A stretch of 18,535 bases of DNA from Candidatus Pelagibacter sp. (GCA_012963775.1 DTVC01000025.1:9119-27653), one strand, 5' to 3'. Positions 1 through 10,269 are shown, counted from the stretch's first letter. Program-made: numbers and translations. The notes: a model not told the origin generated them from the letters alone.

Positions 1-45
1 AGATTTCAGCACCTTTTGACTTTGCAAAGATTTGACTATTTCCAT
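1..45 (-). CDS. Possible 5' end of an unidentified minus-strand gene, cut by the left edge
   Basis: An ATG on the minus strand (CAT at 43-45) opens a frame that stays open for the 15 codons left before the window edge, reading MEIVKSLQSQKVLKS. It starts 31 bases after the stop of the ABC ATPase on the same strand, so it could be the next gene of that operon. I see no Shine-Dalgarno sequence and no recognisable motif, and nothing suggests the membrane permease expected for an ABC-2 ATPase. The fragment is too short for a family call, and the 46-76 gap could equally precede something else. Confidence 0.25.
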   Translation of the reverse strand, partial: MEIVKSLQSQKVLKS

Positions 46-76
46 AAATTTATTTTACTATTAATAAAAAAATAAT

Positions 77-1006
77 CTAGTTTTTTGTTAGTCTCACAAA
101 AACATCTTCTAAATTACCATCATCAGTTGAGATATCTGATATTTTTATATTTTGTTTGTTTATATAATTAATTAATTCCCCAATATTTAATAAGCTTTTT
201 TCATAGGAAACAATAAGTTGTCCTGGTTGGTTATCGATAACATTTAATGATTTTAAAGACTGATTCTCAATATTAACCTTTCCATTAACAACGAAAGTTA
301 CAATTTTAGTTTGTATTCTTTTTAATAAATTTTTTGTACTATCTAATGCAACTAAGTTACCTTTATTTAATATCCCAATTCGATCACACATTTCCTCAGC
401 TTCTAACAAATAATGAGTTGTTAAAATTATTGTGACACCTTGTTTATTTAATGATTTTACGTTTTTCCACAAATTGCTCCTAAGTTCGACATCCACTCCT
501 GCAGTAGGTTCATCCAAAATTATTATGGGTGGCTGATGCACTAATGCTTTAGCTACTAAAAGTCTTCGTTTCATTCCACCAGATAAGCTTCTGGTGTAGC
601 TATTTGCTTGATTTTCAAGCGAAACTAACTTTAAAATAGTATCAGTAATTCTATCTTTTTTTTTAATACCATATAACCCAGCTTGAAGTTCCAATAATTT
701 TCTTGGACTAAAAAAAGGATCAACATTTACTTCTTGTGGGACAATTCCAATAGAAGCTCTTACTTGTCTAGGATTTTTATCAAGATTAAATCCCCATACA
801 TTAACATTTCCTGAAGTTTTTATTGTTGTGCCCGCTAAAATATTTATGAAAGTGCTTTTGCCAGCGCCGTTCGGTCCTAATAATCCAAAAATTTCTCCCT
901 CTTTCACTTCTAAGTTTAAATTTTTTAAAGCATGAACGGACTTTGATTTCTTCTTTAAATAAATTTTGTTTAAGTTTTTAACAGATAGAACATTTTCTTG
1001 GTTCAT
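77..1006 (-). CDS. ABC-2 type transporter ATP-binding protein (YadG-like)
   Basis: This is a cytoplasmic ATPase subunit of an ABC transporter, 309 residues long. It has a Walker A GPNGAGKST (residues 44-52), a Q-loop region near VPQE (89-92), the signature LSGGMKRR (141-148), Walker B IIILDEP with Asp165 and Glu166, and the switch histidine in TTHY (His198). The run LSGGMKRR followed by DEPTAGVD is typical of the YadG/CcmA branch that serves ABC-2 type permeases. The roughly 80 residues after the nucleotide-binding domain form a small C-terminal domain, also usual in this branch. No permease lies upstream (polA is divergent), so the membrane partner must be beyond the left edge or elsewhere. 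The substrate cannot be read from the ATPase. The start is the ATG at 1006, just below a TATAAT box, and the gene is divergent from polA across 51 bases. Confidence 0.88.
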   Translation of the reverse strand: MNQENVLSVKNLNKIYLKKKSKSVHALKNLNLEVKEGEIFGLLGPNGAGKSTFINILAGTTIKTSGNVNVWGFNLDKNPRQVRASIGIVPQEVNVDPFFSPRKLLELQAGLYGIKKKDRITDTILKLVSLENQANSYTRSLSGGMKRRLLVAKALVHQPPIIILDEPTAGVDVELRSNLWKNVKSLNKQGVTIILTTHYLLEAEEMCDRIGILNKGNLVALDSTKNLLKRIQTKIVTFVVNGKVNIENQSLKSLNVIDNQPGQLIVSYEKSLLNIGELINYINKQNIKISDISTDDGNLEDVFVRLTKN

Positions 1007-1011
1007 AGTAA

Positions 1012-1017
1012 ATTATA
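1012..1017 (-). promoter_or_regulatory. Candidate -10 box of the ABC ATPase gene
   Basis: A perfect TATAAT on the minus strand ends only 5 bases before the ATG at 1006. Transcription starting about 7 bases past the box would begin at or beside the start codon, giving a leaderless or nearly leaderless message. A TTGAAC lies upstream (1032-1037), but its 14-base spacing is too short for a standard -35, so only the -10 is supported. Confidence 0.4.
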
Positions 1018-1019
1018 CA

Positions 1020-1048
1020 TTTACAACATTCGTTCAAATTAGGATAAC
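1020..1048 (+). promoter_or_regulatory. Candidate promoter of polA
   Basis: TTTACA (1020-1025) and GATAAC (1043-1048) are separated by 17 bases, a good sigma-70 spacing. The ATG of polA is at 1058, so the predicted start site falls about three bases before it. No Shine-Dalgarno sequence precedes the ATG, which fits a very short leader. In DNA this AT-rich such matches arise easily. Confidence 0.35.
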
Positions 1049-1057
1049 ATTATTTGT

Positions 1058-3832
1058 ATGAGCAAAATAAAAAAAAATGATCATTTTTATCTAATTGACG
1101 GTTCGGGCTATATATTCAGAGCATATTATGCGTTACCACCCCTTACAAGAAAAAGCGATGGTATGCCTACTGGAGCAGTAAGCGGGTTCTGTAATATGTT
1201 ATTTAAATTACTCGAGGATTCAAAATCAAACAGTAATAAAGATAAGCCTACACATTTTGCAGTAATTTTTGACTCTGCTAGAAAAAATTTTAGAAACGAA
1301 ATTTATTATGATTATAAAGCCAATAGATCTGAAACTCCAGAAGATTTAGTACCTCAATTTAAATATATTAGAAAATCTGTAGAAGCATTTAATTTACCTT
1401 CAGTTGAATTAATTAATTATGAAGCTGACGATTTGATTGCTACTTACTCGGAACAAGTTTTAAAAGAAGGAGCAAAAGTGACAATTATTTCATCAGATAA
1501 AGATTTAATGCAGTTATATAAAAAAAATATTCGAATTTATGATCCGATGAAAAACAAATTTATTTCTAATGAAGATATAGACAAAAAGTTTGGTGTTTCT
1601 CCTGAAAAAGTGGTTGATGTTCAAGCTTTAGCGGGAGATAGCAGCGATAATGTTCCCGGTGTTCCTGGTATTGGTGTAAAAACAGCTGCAGAATTAATCA
1701 ATCAATATGGAACATTGGAAAATGTATTAAAAAAGGCTGGTGAAATAAAACAAAACAAAAGAAGAGAAATGCTCCTTGAAAATAAAGATAAGGCAATCAT
1801 TAGTAAAAAACTAGTTACTCTTAAAAAAAACGTTCCAGTTGAAAAAAAAATTACTGAATTTGAATTAAAAAATATAGACAAAGAAAAACTTTATAATTTT
1901 CTAAGAGAAATGGAATTTAATAGACTGTTAAGTTCAGTAATTTCTACTTATGGAGATGTAAGTTTTTTAAAAGAAAAAGATAGTTCTGTAAAAAATAAAA
2001 ATTATTCTAAAATAAATAAAAAAAATTATGAATTGATAGAGGAAGAAGATGATTTAAATAGCTGGTTAAAAGAAGCTGAAGAATTTGGAGAGATAGCAAT
2101 TGACACAGAAACAAGTTCTTTAGATCCTCACCAAGCAAATTTAGTTGGTATTTCACTTTCAACAAAGATTGGTAAGGCTTGCTATGTTCCAATTGGACAT
2201 GCTGAAGGAAATAATTTGCAGGAAATAAGCGTTATTAAAATGCTAAAACCAATCCTAGAAGATACAAGCATAAAAAAAATTGGGCAAAATATTAAATTTG
2301 ACTACATTGTTTTATATCACCGTGGAATCGATATGAACTCAATGGAAGATACTATGCTGATGTCTTATGTGCTAGATGCAGGAAAAAATAGACATAACAT
2401 GGATACATTATCTGAAATTCATTTACATCATAAAACCATTTCATTTAAAGATTTAGTAGGAACTGGAAAAAAACAAATAAATTTTAGTGCAGTGAATATT
2501 AATAATGCTCAAGATTATGCTGCAGAAGATGCAGATATAACATTTAGACTCTACAAAATTTTTTTAAATAATCTTAAATCTGAAAAATTAACAAACATTT
2601 ATGAAATATTTGAAAAACCATTAATTAAAATTTTGGCATTAATGGAGATCAAAGGCATAAAATTAGATAAAAATTTTTTAAAATCACTCTCTGTTAAATT
2701 CGATAAAAAAATTAAATTATTAGAGAATGAAATTTTTAAAATTTCAAAAAAAGAATTTAAAATAGGATCTACTAAGCAATTGGGTGAAGTAATGTATAAT
2801 GAAATGAAAATTTCATCGCTCAAGAAAACAAAAAAAGGAAGTTTTGCAACTAGCGCCACTGTTCTTGAGAATCTAGCTTTTAGAGGACATAAATTGCCAA
2901 AATTAGTTTTGGATTGGAGACAGGTGACAAAACTTAAAAATACATACACGGATTCTTTAATAGAACATATAAATCTAAAGACAAAAAGAGTTCATACATC
3001 ATTTTTGTTAGCAGCAACTACTACAGGACGTTTAGCATCAAGTGATCCAAATTTGCAAAATATTCCAATTAAGTCAGATGATGGCAAAGACATTAGAAAA
3101 GCATTTATTGCTGAAGAAAATTTCTTATTAATTTCGGCAGATTATAACCAAATAGAAATGAGAATACTGGCTGACTTAGCTGATGTTAAAGAACTTAAAA
3201 AAGCTTTCAAAAACAATGAAGACATTCATTCATTAACTGCAAGTCAAGTTTTTAATGTCAGTATAAAAAAAGTTGATTCAGATATGAGAAGAAAAGCTAA
3301 AACAATAAATTTTGGAATAATTTATGGTATTTCGCAGTATGGATTAGCAAAACAAATTGGTGTTTCAAATGTTGAGGCTAAAGATTTTTTAAAATCTTAC
3401 TTTATAAAATTTCCTGAGATTAAAGATTATATGGAATCAACAATTAAATTCTGTAGAAAAAGTGGTTATGTAAGTAATATTTTTGGAAGAAGAACACATA
3501 TAACTGGAATTAATGATAAAAATTTTAATATAAGAAACTTTCAAGAAAGAGCAGCGATTAATGCTCCTATTCAAGGATCTGCTTCCGAAATTATGAGATT
3601 AGCCATGATTCGAATTAATAGAAAATTTGAGGGAATAAAAAAATTAAAATGTAAAATTTTACTGCAAATACACGATGAGTTAATATTTGAAGTAATTGAA
3701 GAAGAGGTAAATAATTACTCAAAAATTATAAAGGATGAAATGTCAAGTGTTAAAGATAGTGATCTACATTCATTTTCACTACCTCTTTCTGTTGATATAA
3801 ATGCCGGTGATAATTGGGGCGACTTACATTAA
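1058..3832 (+). CDS. polA: DNA polymerase I with 5' nuclease, proofreading and polymerase domains
   Basis: At 924 residues this is a full-length family A polymerase, used for Okazaki-fragment maturation and repair synthesis. The N-terminal PIN/FEN-type 5' nuclease (about 1-290) shows YEADDLIAT, SSDKDLMQL and the helix-hairpin-helix region GVPGIGVKTAAEL. The 3'-5' exonuclease domain (about 325-510) keeps its metal ligands: Asp349 and Glu351 in IDTETSS, Asn411 and Asp415 in NIKFD, and Tyr487 and Asp491 in YAAED, so proofreading should work. The polymerase domain has motif A DYNQIE (Asp695), motif B with Arg744, Lys748, Phe752 and Tyr756, and motif C QIHDE (His872, Asp873). The Phe752 position matches E. 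coli Phe762, which discriminates against dideoxynucleotides. The gene stands alone, divergent from an ABC ATPase and 51 bases before chvI. A run of nine A's lies in its first codons (1069-1077). Confidence 0.98.
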   Translation: MSKIKKNDHFYLIDGSGYIFRAYYALPPLTRKSDGMPTGAVSGFCNMLFKLLEDSKSNSNKDKPTHFAVIFDSARKNFRNEIYYDYKANRSETPEDLVPQFKYIRKSVEAFNLPSVELINYEADDLIATYSEQVLKEGAKVTIISSDKDLMQLYKKNIRIYDPMKNKFISNEDIDKKFGVSPEKVVDVQALAGDSSDNVPGVPGIGVKTAAELINQYGTLENVLKKAGEIKQNKRREMLLENKDKAIISKKLVTLKKNVPVEKKITEFELKNIDKEKLYNFLREMEFNRLLSSVISTYGDVSFLKEKDSSVKNKNYSKINKKNYELIEEEDDLNSWLKEAEEFGEIAIDTETSSLDPHQANLVGISLSTKIGKACYVPIGHAEGNNLQEISVIKMLKPILEDTSIKKIGQNIKFDYIVLYHRGIDMNSMEDTMLMSYVLDAGKNRHNMDTLSEIHLHHKTISFKDLVGTGKKQINFSAVNINNAQDYAAEDADITFRLYKIFLNNLKSEKLTNIYEIFEKPLIKILALMEIKGIKLDKNFLKSLSVKFDKKIKLLENEIFKISKKEFKIGSTKQLGEVMYNEMKISSLKKTKKGSFATSATVLENLAFRGHKLPKLVLDWRQVTKLKNTYTDSLIEHINLKTKRVHTSFLLAATTTGRLASSDPNLQNIPIKSDDGKDIRKAFIAEENFLLISADYNQIEMRILADLADVKELKKAFKNNEDIHSLTASQVFNVSIKKVDSDMRRKAKTINFGIIYGISQYGLAKQIGVSNVEAKDFLKSYFIKFPEIKDYMESTIKFCRKSGYVSNIFGRRTHITGINDKNFNIRNFQERAAINAPIQGSASEIMRLAMIRINRKFEGIKKLKCKILLQIHDELIFEVIEEEVNNYSKIIKDEMSSVKDSDLHSFSLPLSVDINAGDNWGDLH

Positions 3833-3842
3833 TCTATAACTA

Positions 3843-3871
3843 TTGCCCAAATTAGAACAATTTAGTATTTT
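3843..3871 (+). promoter_or_regulatory. Candidate promoter for the chvI-chvG series
   Basis: TTGCCC (3843-3848) and TATTTT (3866-3871) are 17 bases apart in the 51-base gap between polA and chvI. The predicted start site is about six bases before the ATG at 3884. Both hexamers are imperfect, and no terminator hairpin is visible after polA, so read-through from polA is also possible. Confidence 0.28.
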
Positions 3872-3883
3872 TAAGTAAACATT

Positions 3884-4585
3884 ATGAAACAAACTATTGC
3901 ATTAATTGATGATGACAGAAACATTTTAACGAGTCTTAGTATCGCTTTAGAAAAAGAAGGGTTTAAAGTTCAAACTTATTTAGATGGTGAGAGCGCCTTA
4001 ATTGGATTAGCTCGAACTCCACCAGATCTTGCGGTAATCGATATTAAAATGCCCAAAATGGATGGTGAAGAACTTTTAAAGAAACTTAGAAAAAAAACTT
4101 CACTACCAGTAATTTTTTTAACATCGAAGGATGATGAAATAGATGAATTGCTTGGATTAAAACTTGGAGCCGATGATTTTGTAAAAAAATCAGGAGGATT
4201 TTCAATAAAAGTTCTTATTGAAAGAATAAGAGTTCAGTTAAGAAAGAAAAATATTAATAATATAGAAGATTCAAAAAATATTATAGCTCACGGAAAATTA
4301 AGATTGGATCCGTCTCAATTAGAGTGTGAATGGGATAGTCAACCTTTACCTGATAAACTTACAACTACCGAATTTTTGATAGTTCAAGAATTGGCAAAAA
4401 GACCAGGTATTATAAAGGAAAGATCGCAATTAATGGATATAGCTTATAGAGAGGATACAGATATAGAAGATAGGACTATTGATAGTCATGTAAAAAGAAT
4501 TAGAAAAAAATTTAAAAAAGTCGACAGTAACTTTTCCGCAATTGAAACTAGATATGGGAGTGGCTATCGTTGGAATGTTAATTAA
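3884..4585 (+). CDS. chvI: OmpR-family response regulator, ChvI-like
   Basis: A 233-residue DNA-binding response regulator. The receiver domain (about 1-118) has the acidic pocket DDD at 9-11, the phosphoacceptor Asp53 in VIDIKMP, and Thr80 in FLTS. The winged-helix OmpR domain (about 135-233) ends with RTIDSHVKRIRKKFK and IETRYGSGYRW, a pattern close to ChvI of Rhizobiales (ExoS/ChvI, envelope and acid-stress control). The neighbouring kinase and ahcY support ChvI over other OmpR-family members. One oddity is that the usual Lys-Pro at the end of the receiver beta-5 strand is replaced: after ADDFVKK comes SGGFS, with no proline and extra residues. The stop codon shares its last A with the start of the kinase gene (TAATG at 4583-4587), so the two are translationally coupled. 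Confidence 0.9.
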   Translation: MKQTIALIDDDRNILTSLSIALEKEGFKVQTYLDGESALIGLARTPPDLAVIDIKMPKMDGEELLKKLRKKTSLPVIFLTSKDDEIDELLGLKLGADDFVKKSGGFSIKVLIERIRVQLRKKNINNIEDSKNIIAHGKLRLDPSQLECEWDSQPLPDKLTTTEFLIVQELAKRPGIIKERSQLMDIAYREDTDIEDRTIDSHVKRIRKKFKKVDSNFSAIETRYGSGYRWNVN

Positions 4586-6126
4586 TGTTAAGTAGTTTCA
4601 TCAAAAATCTATCCATCCTTAAAAAATTTTTATTTATTAATTTATTAGTATTTGTTATTTTTGGCAGCTTAACAATAGTATATCTTATTGATATTCAACC
4701 AAATTTAATTCATAAGAAAACATCAAATCATATTCAGATTATTGATAATACAATCGAGCACATTAGAATGTTGCGCATTCAGTTTAATGAAGATGATATT
4801 AAAAAATTTTTATTTTCAACAAGATTTCTTTTTCAAAATTTAGATAGAGTGCTTATTTTTGATAGTGATTTTAATTTAATTGGAGATACTGACACACTAG
4901 ATCTTGATCCAAGGTCTTTTTCTCAGAGACTAGAAATAGTTGAAATGGATATATTAAGCGATGATATAAAATCTGAAGAAAAAGAAATTGGAAAATCTAA
5001 AAAAGAAGATTCCGCTTCTTTAAGTGATATACTGATGAATTATTCTAAATCCTCAGATTTCGGAAAACCTTTTACTTTTACACAAGAAAGTTACGAACAA
5101 TTTTTATTAATTACAATTAAAAATGTTAATGATGGAGAAAAAAATATTGGTTTTTTGGCCATAACCGAAAAAGCAAATGATATTAAAGTAGCAATTAATG
5201 AAAGGAAAATTTTTATAATTAGAACAGCTTTTGTTGTTGCCTTAGTAATTTTAATATTTTCTTATGTATTAAATAGATACTTTTTAAAACCAATAAAAAT
5301 TTTAGTAAATTACACCAAATCAATAAAAGAAAAAAATAAAAAAACTTTTAATATTCAAACAATCAAAAATAGAAACGATGAATTAGGAATTTTATCTAAT
5401 TCATTAGATGACATGACAAATGAACTTCATAAAAGAATTAACAATGCTGAAAATTTTTCTACTGATTTAGTTCATGAAATTAGAAATCCTCTTGCTTCTC
5501 TCAAGGGTGCATCAGAAATAATTTTAGAAACAGAAGATAAAATTCAAAGAGATAAATTAGTTAATATAGTATCTGAAGATGTAGGAAGAATTGAAAGATT
5601 AATAACAGATTATTCTCAGATGTTAAAAGATGAAGCTGCAATTACCAAGGAAAAAATGAAAAAGATAGATTTAGAACTAATTGCAAACTCTGTTGTAGAC
5701 GATTTCAACAGTATTTATAATTCTAAAAGAGGAATCAAAATTGAATTAAAAACAAACAGCTCTAAAGGCCACGTTATTTTAGGAATTGAAAATAGAATTG
5801 AACAAATAATTGCTAATTTATTAGATAATTCGATATCTTTTAGTAAAGATAATCAAACTATTGATGTAGTGCTAACAAAAGATAAGGATGAAAATATTAT
5901 TTTAAAAGTCATTGATGAGGGTGAAGGATTTAAAGAAAAAGATACTGATAAAATTTTCAAAAGATTCTACAGTAATAGACCTAAAATGTTTGGGGAGCAT
6001 TCAGGGTTAGGTTTAAATATAGTAAAAAACTTAGTTGAGTTACACAATGGTTCAATTTTTGCGTCAAATAATGCAGATCAAAAAGGTGCTAAAATTGAAA
6101 TTACTTTTCCTAAAATAATAAGTTGA
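4585..6126 (+). CDS. chvG: Membrane sensor histidine kinase, ChvG-like
   Basis: A 513-residue inner-membrane kinase, partner of the response regulator just upstream. It has a first membrane helix at about 14-34, a periplasmic sensor region (about 35-208) with a highly charged Lys/Glu/Asp stretch at about 126-145, a second helix (about 210-229), and a HAMP linker (about 230-285). The HisKA domain carries the phosphorylated His297 in DLVHEIRNPLAS. The ATPase domain has an N box at 411-415 (NLLDN), G1 DEGEGF (444-449), a typical F box (FKRFYSNRP) and G2 GLGLNIV (474-480). All catalytic motifs are intact. The arrangement matches ChvG/ExoS, whose known relatives sense acid or envelope stress through a periplasmic repressor; what this one senses cannot be read here. 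It is shorter than rhizobial ChvG (about 580-600 residues, from memory). Confidence 0.9.
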   Translation: MLSSFIKNLSILKKFLFINLLVFVIFGSLTIVYLIDIQPNLIHKKTSNHIQIIDNTIEHIRMLRIQFNEDDIKKFLFSTRFLFQNLDRVLIFDSDFNLIGDTDTLDLDPRSFSQRLEIVEMDILSDDIKSEEKEIGKSKKEDSASLSDILMNYSKSSDFGKPFTFTQESYEQFLLITIKNVNDGEKNIGFLAITEKANDIKVAINERKIFIIRTAFVVALVILIFSYVLNRYFLKPIKILVNYTKSIKEKNKKTFNIQTIKNRNDELGILSNSLDDMTNELHKRINNAENFSTDLVHEIRNPLASLKGASEIILETEDKIQRDKLVNIVSEDVGRIERLITDYSQMLKDEAAITKEKMKKIDLELIANSVVDDFNSIYNSKRGIKIELKTNSSKGHVILGIENRIEQIIANLLDNSISFSKDNQTIDVVLTKDKDENIILKVIDEGEGFKEKDTDKIFKRFYSNRPKMFGEHSGLGLNIVKNLVELHNGSIFASNNADQKGAKIEITFPKIIS

Positions 6127-6130
6127 TAAA

Positions 6131-6145
6131 ACAACATTTAGTTGT
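6131..6145. promoter_or_regulatory. Short inverted repeat upstream of ahcY
   Basis: The 33-base gap between chvG and ahcY holds a perfect 5-base dyad, ACAAC then ATTTA then GTTGT, ending 14 bases before the ATG at 6160. It could be an operator half-site pair or a small RNA hairpin near the ribosome-binding region. A 5-base stem can easily occur by chance, and I can match it to no known site. Confidence 0.25.
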
Positions 6146-6147
6146 AG

Positions 6148-7895
<1,748 letters not shown>

Positions 7896-7909
<14 letters not shown>

Positions 7910-8858
7910 GCATAATTTGAAAAAAATTAAAGGAGATGCTTCATTTAGAACATTTTTTAGGAAAAGAAGCAATAATCAGACTAAAATTCTTGTTTATTCT
8001 AAAAAAGAAAAAAAGAAAAATTTATTAATTTACGACGCGATAAATAAAACTTTATTAAAAAACAATATACTTGCTCCTAAACTTTTAAATCAATATTACG
8101 ATAATAATTTTATTGAGGTAAATGATTTTGGAGATATCTCAATTTATAATGAATTAAAAAAAGTAAAAAAAAATAGATTAAATATTTTTAAAAAAATTAT
8201 TTTACTGTTAATTAATATTCAAAAAATAACAACAAAAGAGATAAAAACATTTTTAAAAACCAAATACAAAATACCATTTTATTCAAATAAAATAATCTTG
8301 AATGAGGCAAATTTATTTACTAATTGGTATGTTCCAAAAGTAATTACAAAAAATAAAGTCAATACAATAAAAAAGCAATTGAACAAAATTTATATTAAAC
8401 TTCTTTTAAATTTAAAATTAAAAAATAGTATTTTTGTTCATAGAGATTTTCATGTTTCAAACTTAATGAAAGTGAATAAAAATATTGCCGTTATAGATGC
8501 TCAAGATGCATTGTATGGAAATATGGCTTATGATCTTGCGTCTTTGATAGATGATGTCAGATTTAAAACAACTAATAAATTGAAAGAAAAAATATTTTTA
8601 GAGTTTATTAGATCTAATACAAAAGTAGATAGAAATAAATTAAAAAATGATTTTGAAATTTTATCTATCTTAAGAAATCTTAAAATTATTGGAATTTTTA
8701 CACGATTATCAATTAGGGATAAAAAACATAATTATTTAAAGTTAATACCGCATGCTTGGAAACTAATTGAATATAGAATTAATAAAAATCACGAATTTAA
8801 AGAATTAAAATTTGTTTTAGATAAATATTTTCCAAAAAAAATAAGGCAATTAAAATGA
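7896..8858 (+). CDS. amgK: Aminoglycoside-phosphotransferase-fold kinase, AmgK-like (N-acetylmuramate/N-acetylglucosamine 1-kinase)
   Basis: A 320-residue APH-fold sugar kinase. AmgK phosphorylates the anomeric position of MurNAc (and GlcNAc), the first of two steps that return recycled wall sugar to UDP-MurNAc. Visible motifs are the N-terminal GDASFRTFFR (13-22), diagnostic of AmgK in this context, the catalytic loop VHRDFHVSNLM with Asp184, and the metal-binding segment VIDAQDALYGNMAYDLASL with Asp201. The family usually has Phe where this protein has Ala202 (IDFQDA). The protein is extremely rich in Lys, Asn and Ile. It overlaps tsaE by 14 bases and murU by an ATGA junction, and the neighbouring nucleotidyltransferase completes the pathway, which supports AmgK over other APH-fold kinases. 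Substrate specificity is inferred. Confidence 0.85.
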
Positions 8859-9544
8859 AAATTAATACTGCTTTAATTTTATGTGCCGGATATGGCAAAA
8901 GACTAAATCCTTTAACATTAAAAAAACCAAAACCCTTAATTGAAGTAAATAATATTACATTATTAGAAAATACAATTAATTTAATAAAAAAATTAAATAT
9001 AAAAAAAATTAAAATCAATACTTTCTATTTAAAAAATCAAATAGAGAATTTTATTTTAAAAAAAGATTTTGATCTAAATATAGAGGTTATTAATGATGGT
9101 AATAAAATTCTAGATACAGGGGGTGGTATATTAAATTTAGTTGAAAACTCTAATGAAAATGATTTTATAGTTTTTAATCCTGATACAATTTGGAATTCAA
9201 AATATTTACAGACAATTAAAGAAATGGAAAATTTTTATTTTAATAATGAGGTTCAAAATATTCTTATGGTTGTAAATAAACAAATAAGCTACGATAAAAA
9301 TCTTAAAGGTGATTTTAGTTTTAAATTAAATAAATTATTTAATTATAAAAATAGAAATTATATTTTTACTGGTTGCCAAATTATAAATAAAAATCTTTTC
9401 TCAAATTATAAAAATACTTCTTTTTCAATTTTTAAAATTTGGAATGAATTAATAAATGATCAAAAATTGTATGGATTTGAAAGTTTAAATGAATTTATCC
9501 ATATTACTAATTTGGAAATTTATAATAAATTAATTAAAAACTAA
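8855..9544 (+). CDS. murU: Nucleotidyltransferase, MurU-like (N-acetylmuramate 1-phosphate uridylyltransferase)
   Basis: MurU converts MurNAc-1-phosphate and UTP to UDP-MurNAc, bypassing de novo synthesis and thus the fosfomycin-sensitive MurA step. The 229-residue protein begins with the NTP-transferase signature LCAGYGKRLNPLT and PKPLIEV (Lys26 in PKPL), followed by LDTGGGI, a metal-site region NPDTIW and YIFTGCQII. Length fits MurU (about 220-240). The C-terminal GxWxDVGTP-like segment of sugar-1-phosphate nucleotidyltransferases is degenerate, reading FIHITNLE, so activity is likely but not certain. Start and amgK stop share ATGA at 8855-8858. The tail overlaps the end of gpmA on the other strand by 15 bases, leaving no room for a separate terminator. 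Confidence 0.83.
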   Translation: MKINTALILCAGYGKRLNPLTLKKPKPLIEVNNITLLENTINLIKKLNIKKIKINTFYLKNQIENFILKKDFDLNIEVINDGNKILDTGGGILNLVENSNENDFIVFNPDTIWNSKYLQTIKEMENFYFNNEVQNILMVVNKQISYDKNLKGDFSFKLNKLFNYKNRNYIFTGCQIINKNLFSNYKNTSFSIFKIWNELINDQKLYGFESLNEFIHITNLEIYNKLIKN

Positions 9545-10246
9545 AAGGTCTTTTGCTCTTTCTTTATCAAGATATTTTTCGCTAATTAGTTTTTTATTTT
9601 CATCAAATTTTAGTATTAATGGATTTCCTGTTGGAATTTCAAGTTTTGTTATTTTATTTTCATCTAAATTAAATAAATATTTGCAAATAGCTCTAATCGA
9701 ATTTCCATGAGCTGATATTAAAATGTTTTTATCAATTTTTGTTAAAATATTTTCTTTAAAATATGGAACAACTCTTTCATAAGTATTTTTTAAAGATTCC
9801 GTATCTGGAATTTTTTCTCTCGGAATATCTTTATATGTTTCAATATTTATAGGATGATATGGGTTATTTTTATCTAATGGTTCTGGAGGTACATCCCATG
9901 ATCTTCTAAACTCATGTACTTTTTTTTCGCCGTAAACTTTTTTCATTTCATCTTTATTTAAACCAGTCAAAGCTCCATAATGCCTTTCATTTAATTGCCA
10001 GGCTTTTTTGATTACATCATTTTTAATTCTTATTGTGGTTAAGATTAATTTTAAGGTTTCTATAGCGCGCTTTTGATAAGAGCAAAAAAAATAATCTATC
10101 TTAATATTTAAGTCTTTAATTAATTCACCTGCTTTGCAGGCCTCAAGTTTACCTTGTGAGGCAAGTTCTACATCAACCCATCCAGTAAATCTATTTTGAA
10201 GATTCCATTCACTTTGTCCATGTCTTACTAAAATTAAATGACTCAT
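9530..10246 (-). CDS. gpmA: 2,3-bisphosphoglycerate-dependent phosphoglycerate mutase
   Basis: A cytoplasmic glycolytic and gluconeogenic enzyme interconverting 3- and 2-phosphoglycerate through a phosphohistidine. The 238-residue protein opens with LILVRHGQSEWN (catalytic His9) and has NRFTGWVDVEL, Arg60 in YQKRAIETL, Glu87 in NERHYGALTGLNK, and the second histidine His180 in ISAHGNSIRA. These match the catalytic residues of E. coli GpmA (His11, Arg62, Glu89, His184); E. coli GpmA is about 250 residues. The usual Ser-type stretch before KRA is changed to FFCSYQKRA. The gene stands alone on the minus strand between two plus-strand series, overlapping murU at the 3' end and divergent from a VanZ-like gene with only 26 bases between start codons. 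Confidence 0.96.
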   Translation of the reverse strand: MSHLILVRHGQSEWNLQNRFTGWVDVELASQGKLEACKAGELIKDLNIKIDYFFCSYQKRAIETLKLILTTIRIKNDVIKKAWQLNERHYGALTGLNKDEMKKVYGEKKVHEFRRSWDVPPEPLDKNNPYHPINIETYKDIPREKIPDTESLKNTYERVVPYFKENILTKIDKNILISAHGNSIRAICKYLFNLDENKITKLEIPTGNPLILKFDENKKLISEKYLDKERAKDLLVFN

Positions 10247-10269
10247 TTGTGAAATTTAACTATAAGATA

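Noticed and set aside
2599..2949. A 116-codon minus-strand frame inside polA
   Set aside because: Shadow of the polymerase coding sequence, with no recognisable domain or start signal.
9543..9554. AAAAG-GT-CTTTT inverted repeat at the murU-gpmA junction as a terminator
   Set aside because: The loop would be two bases, too tight to fold, and most of it is gpmA coding sequence.
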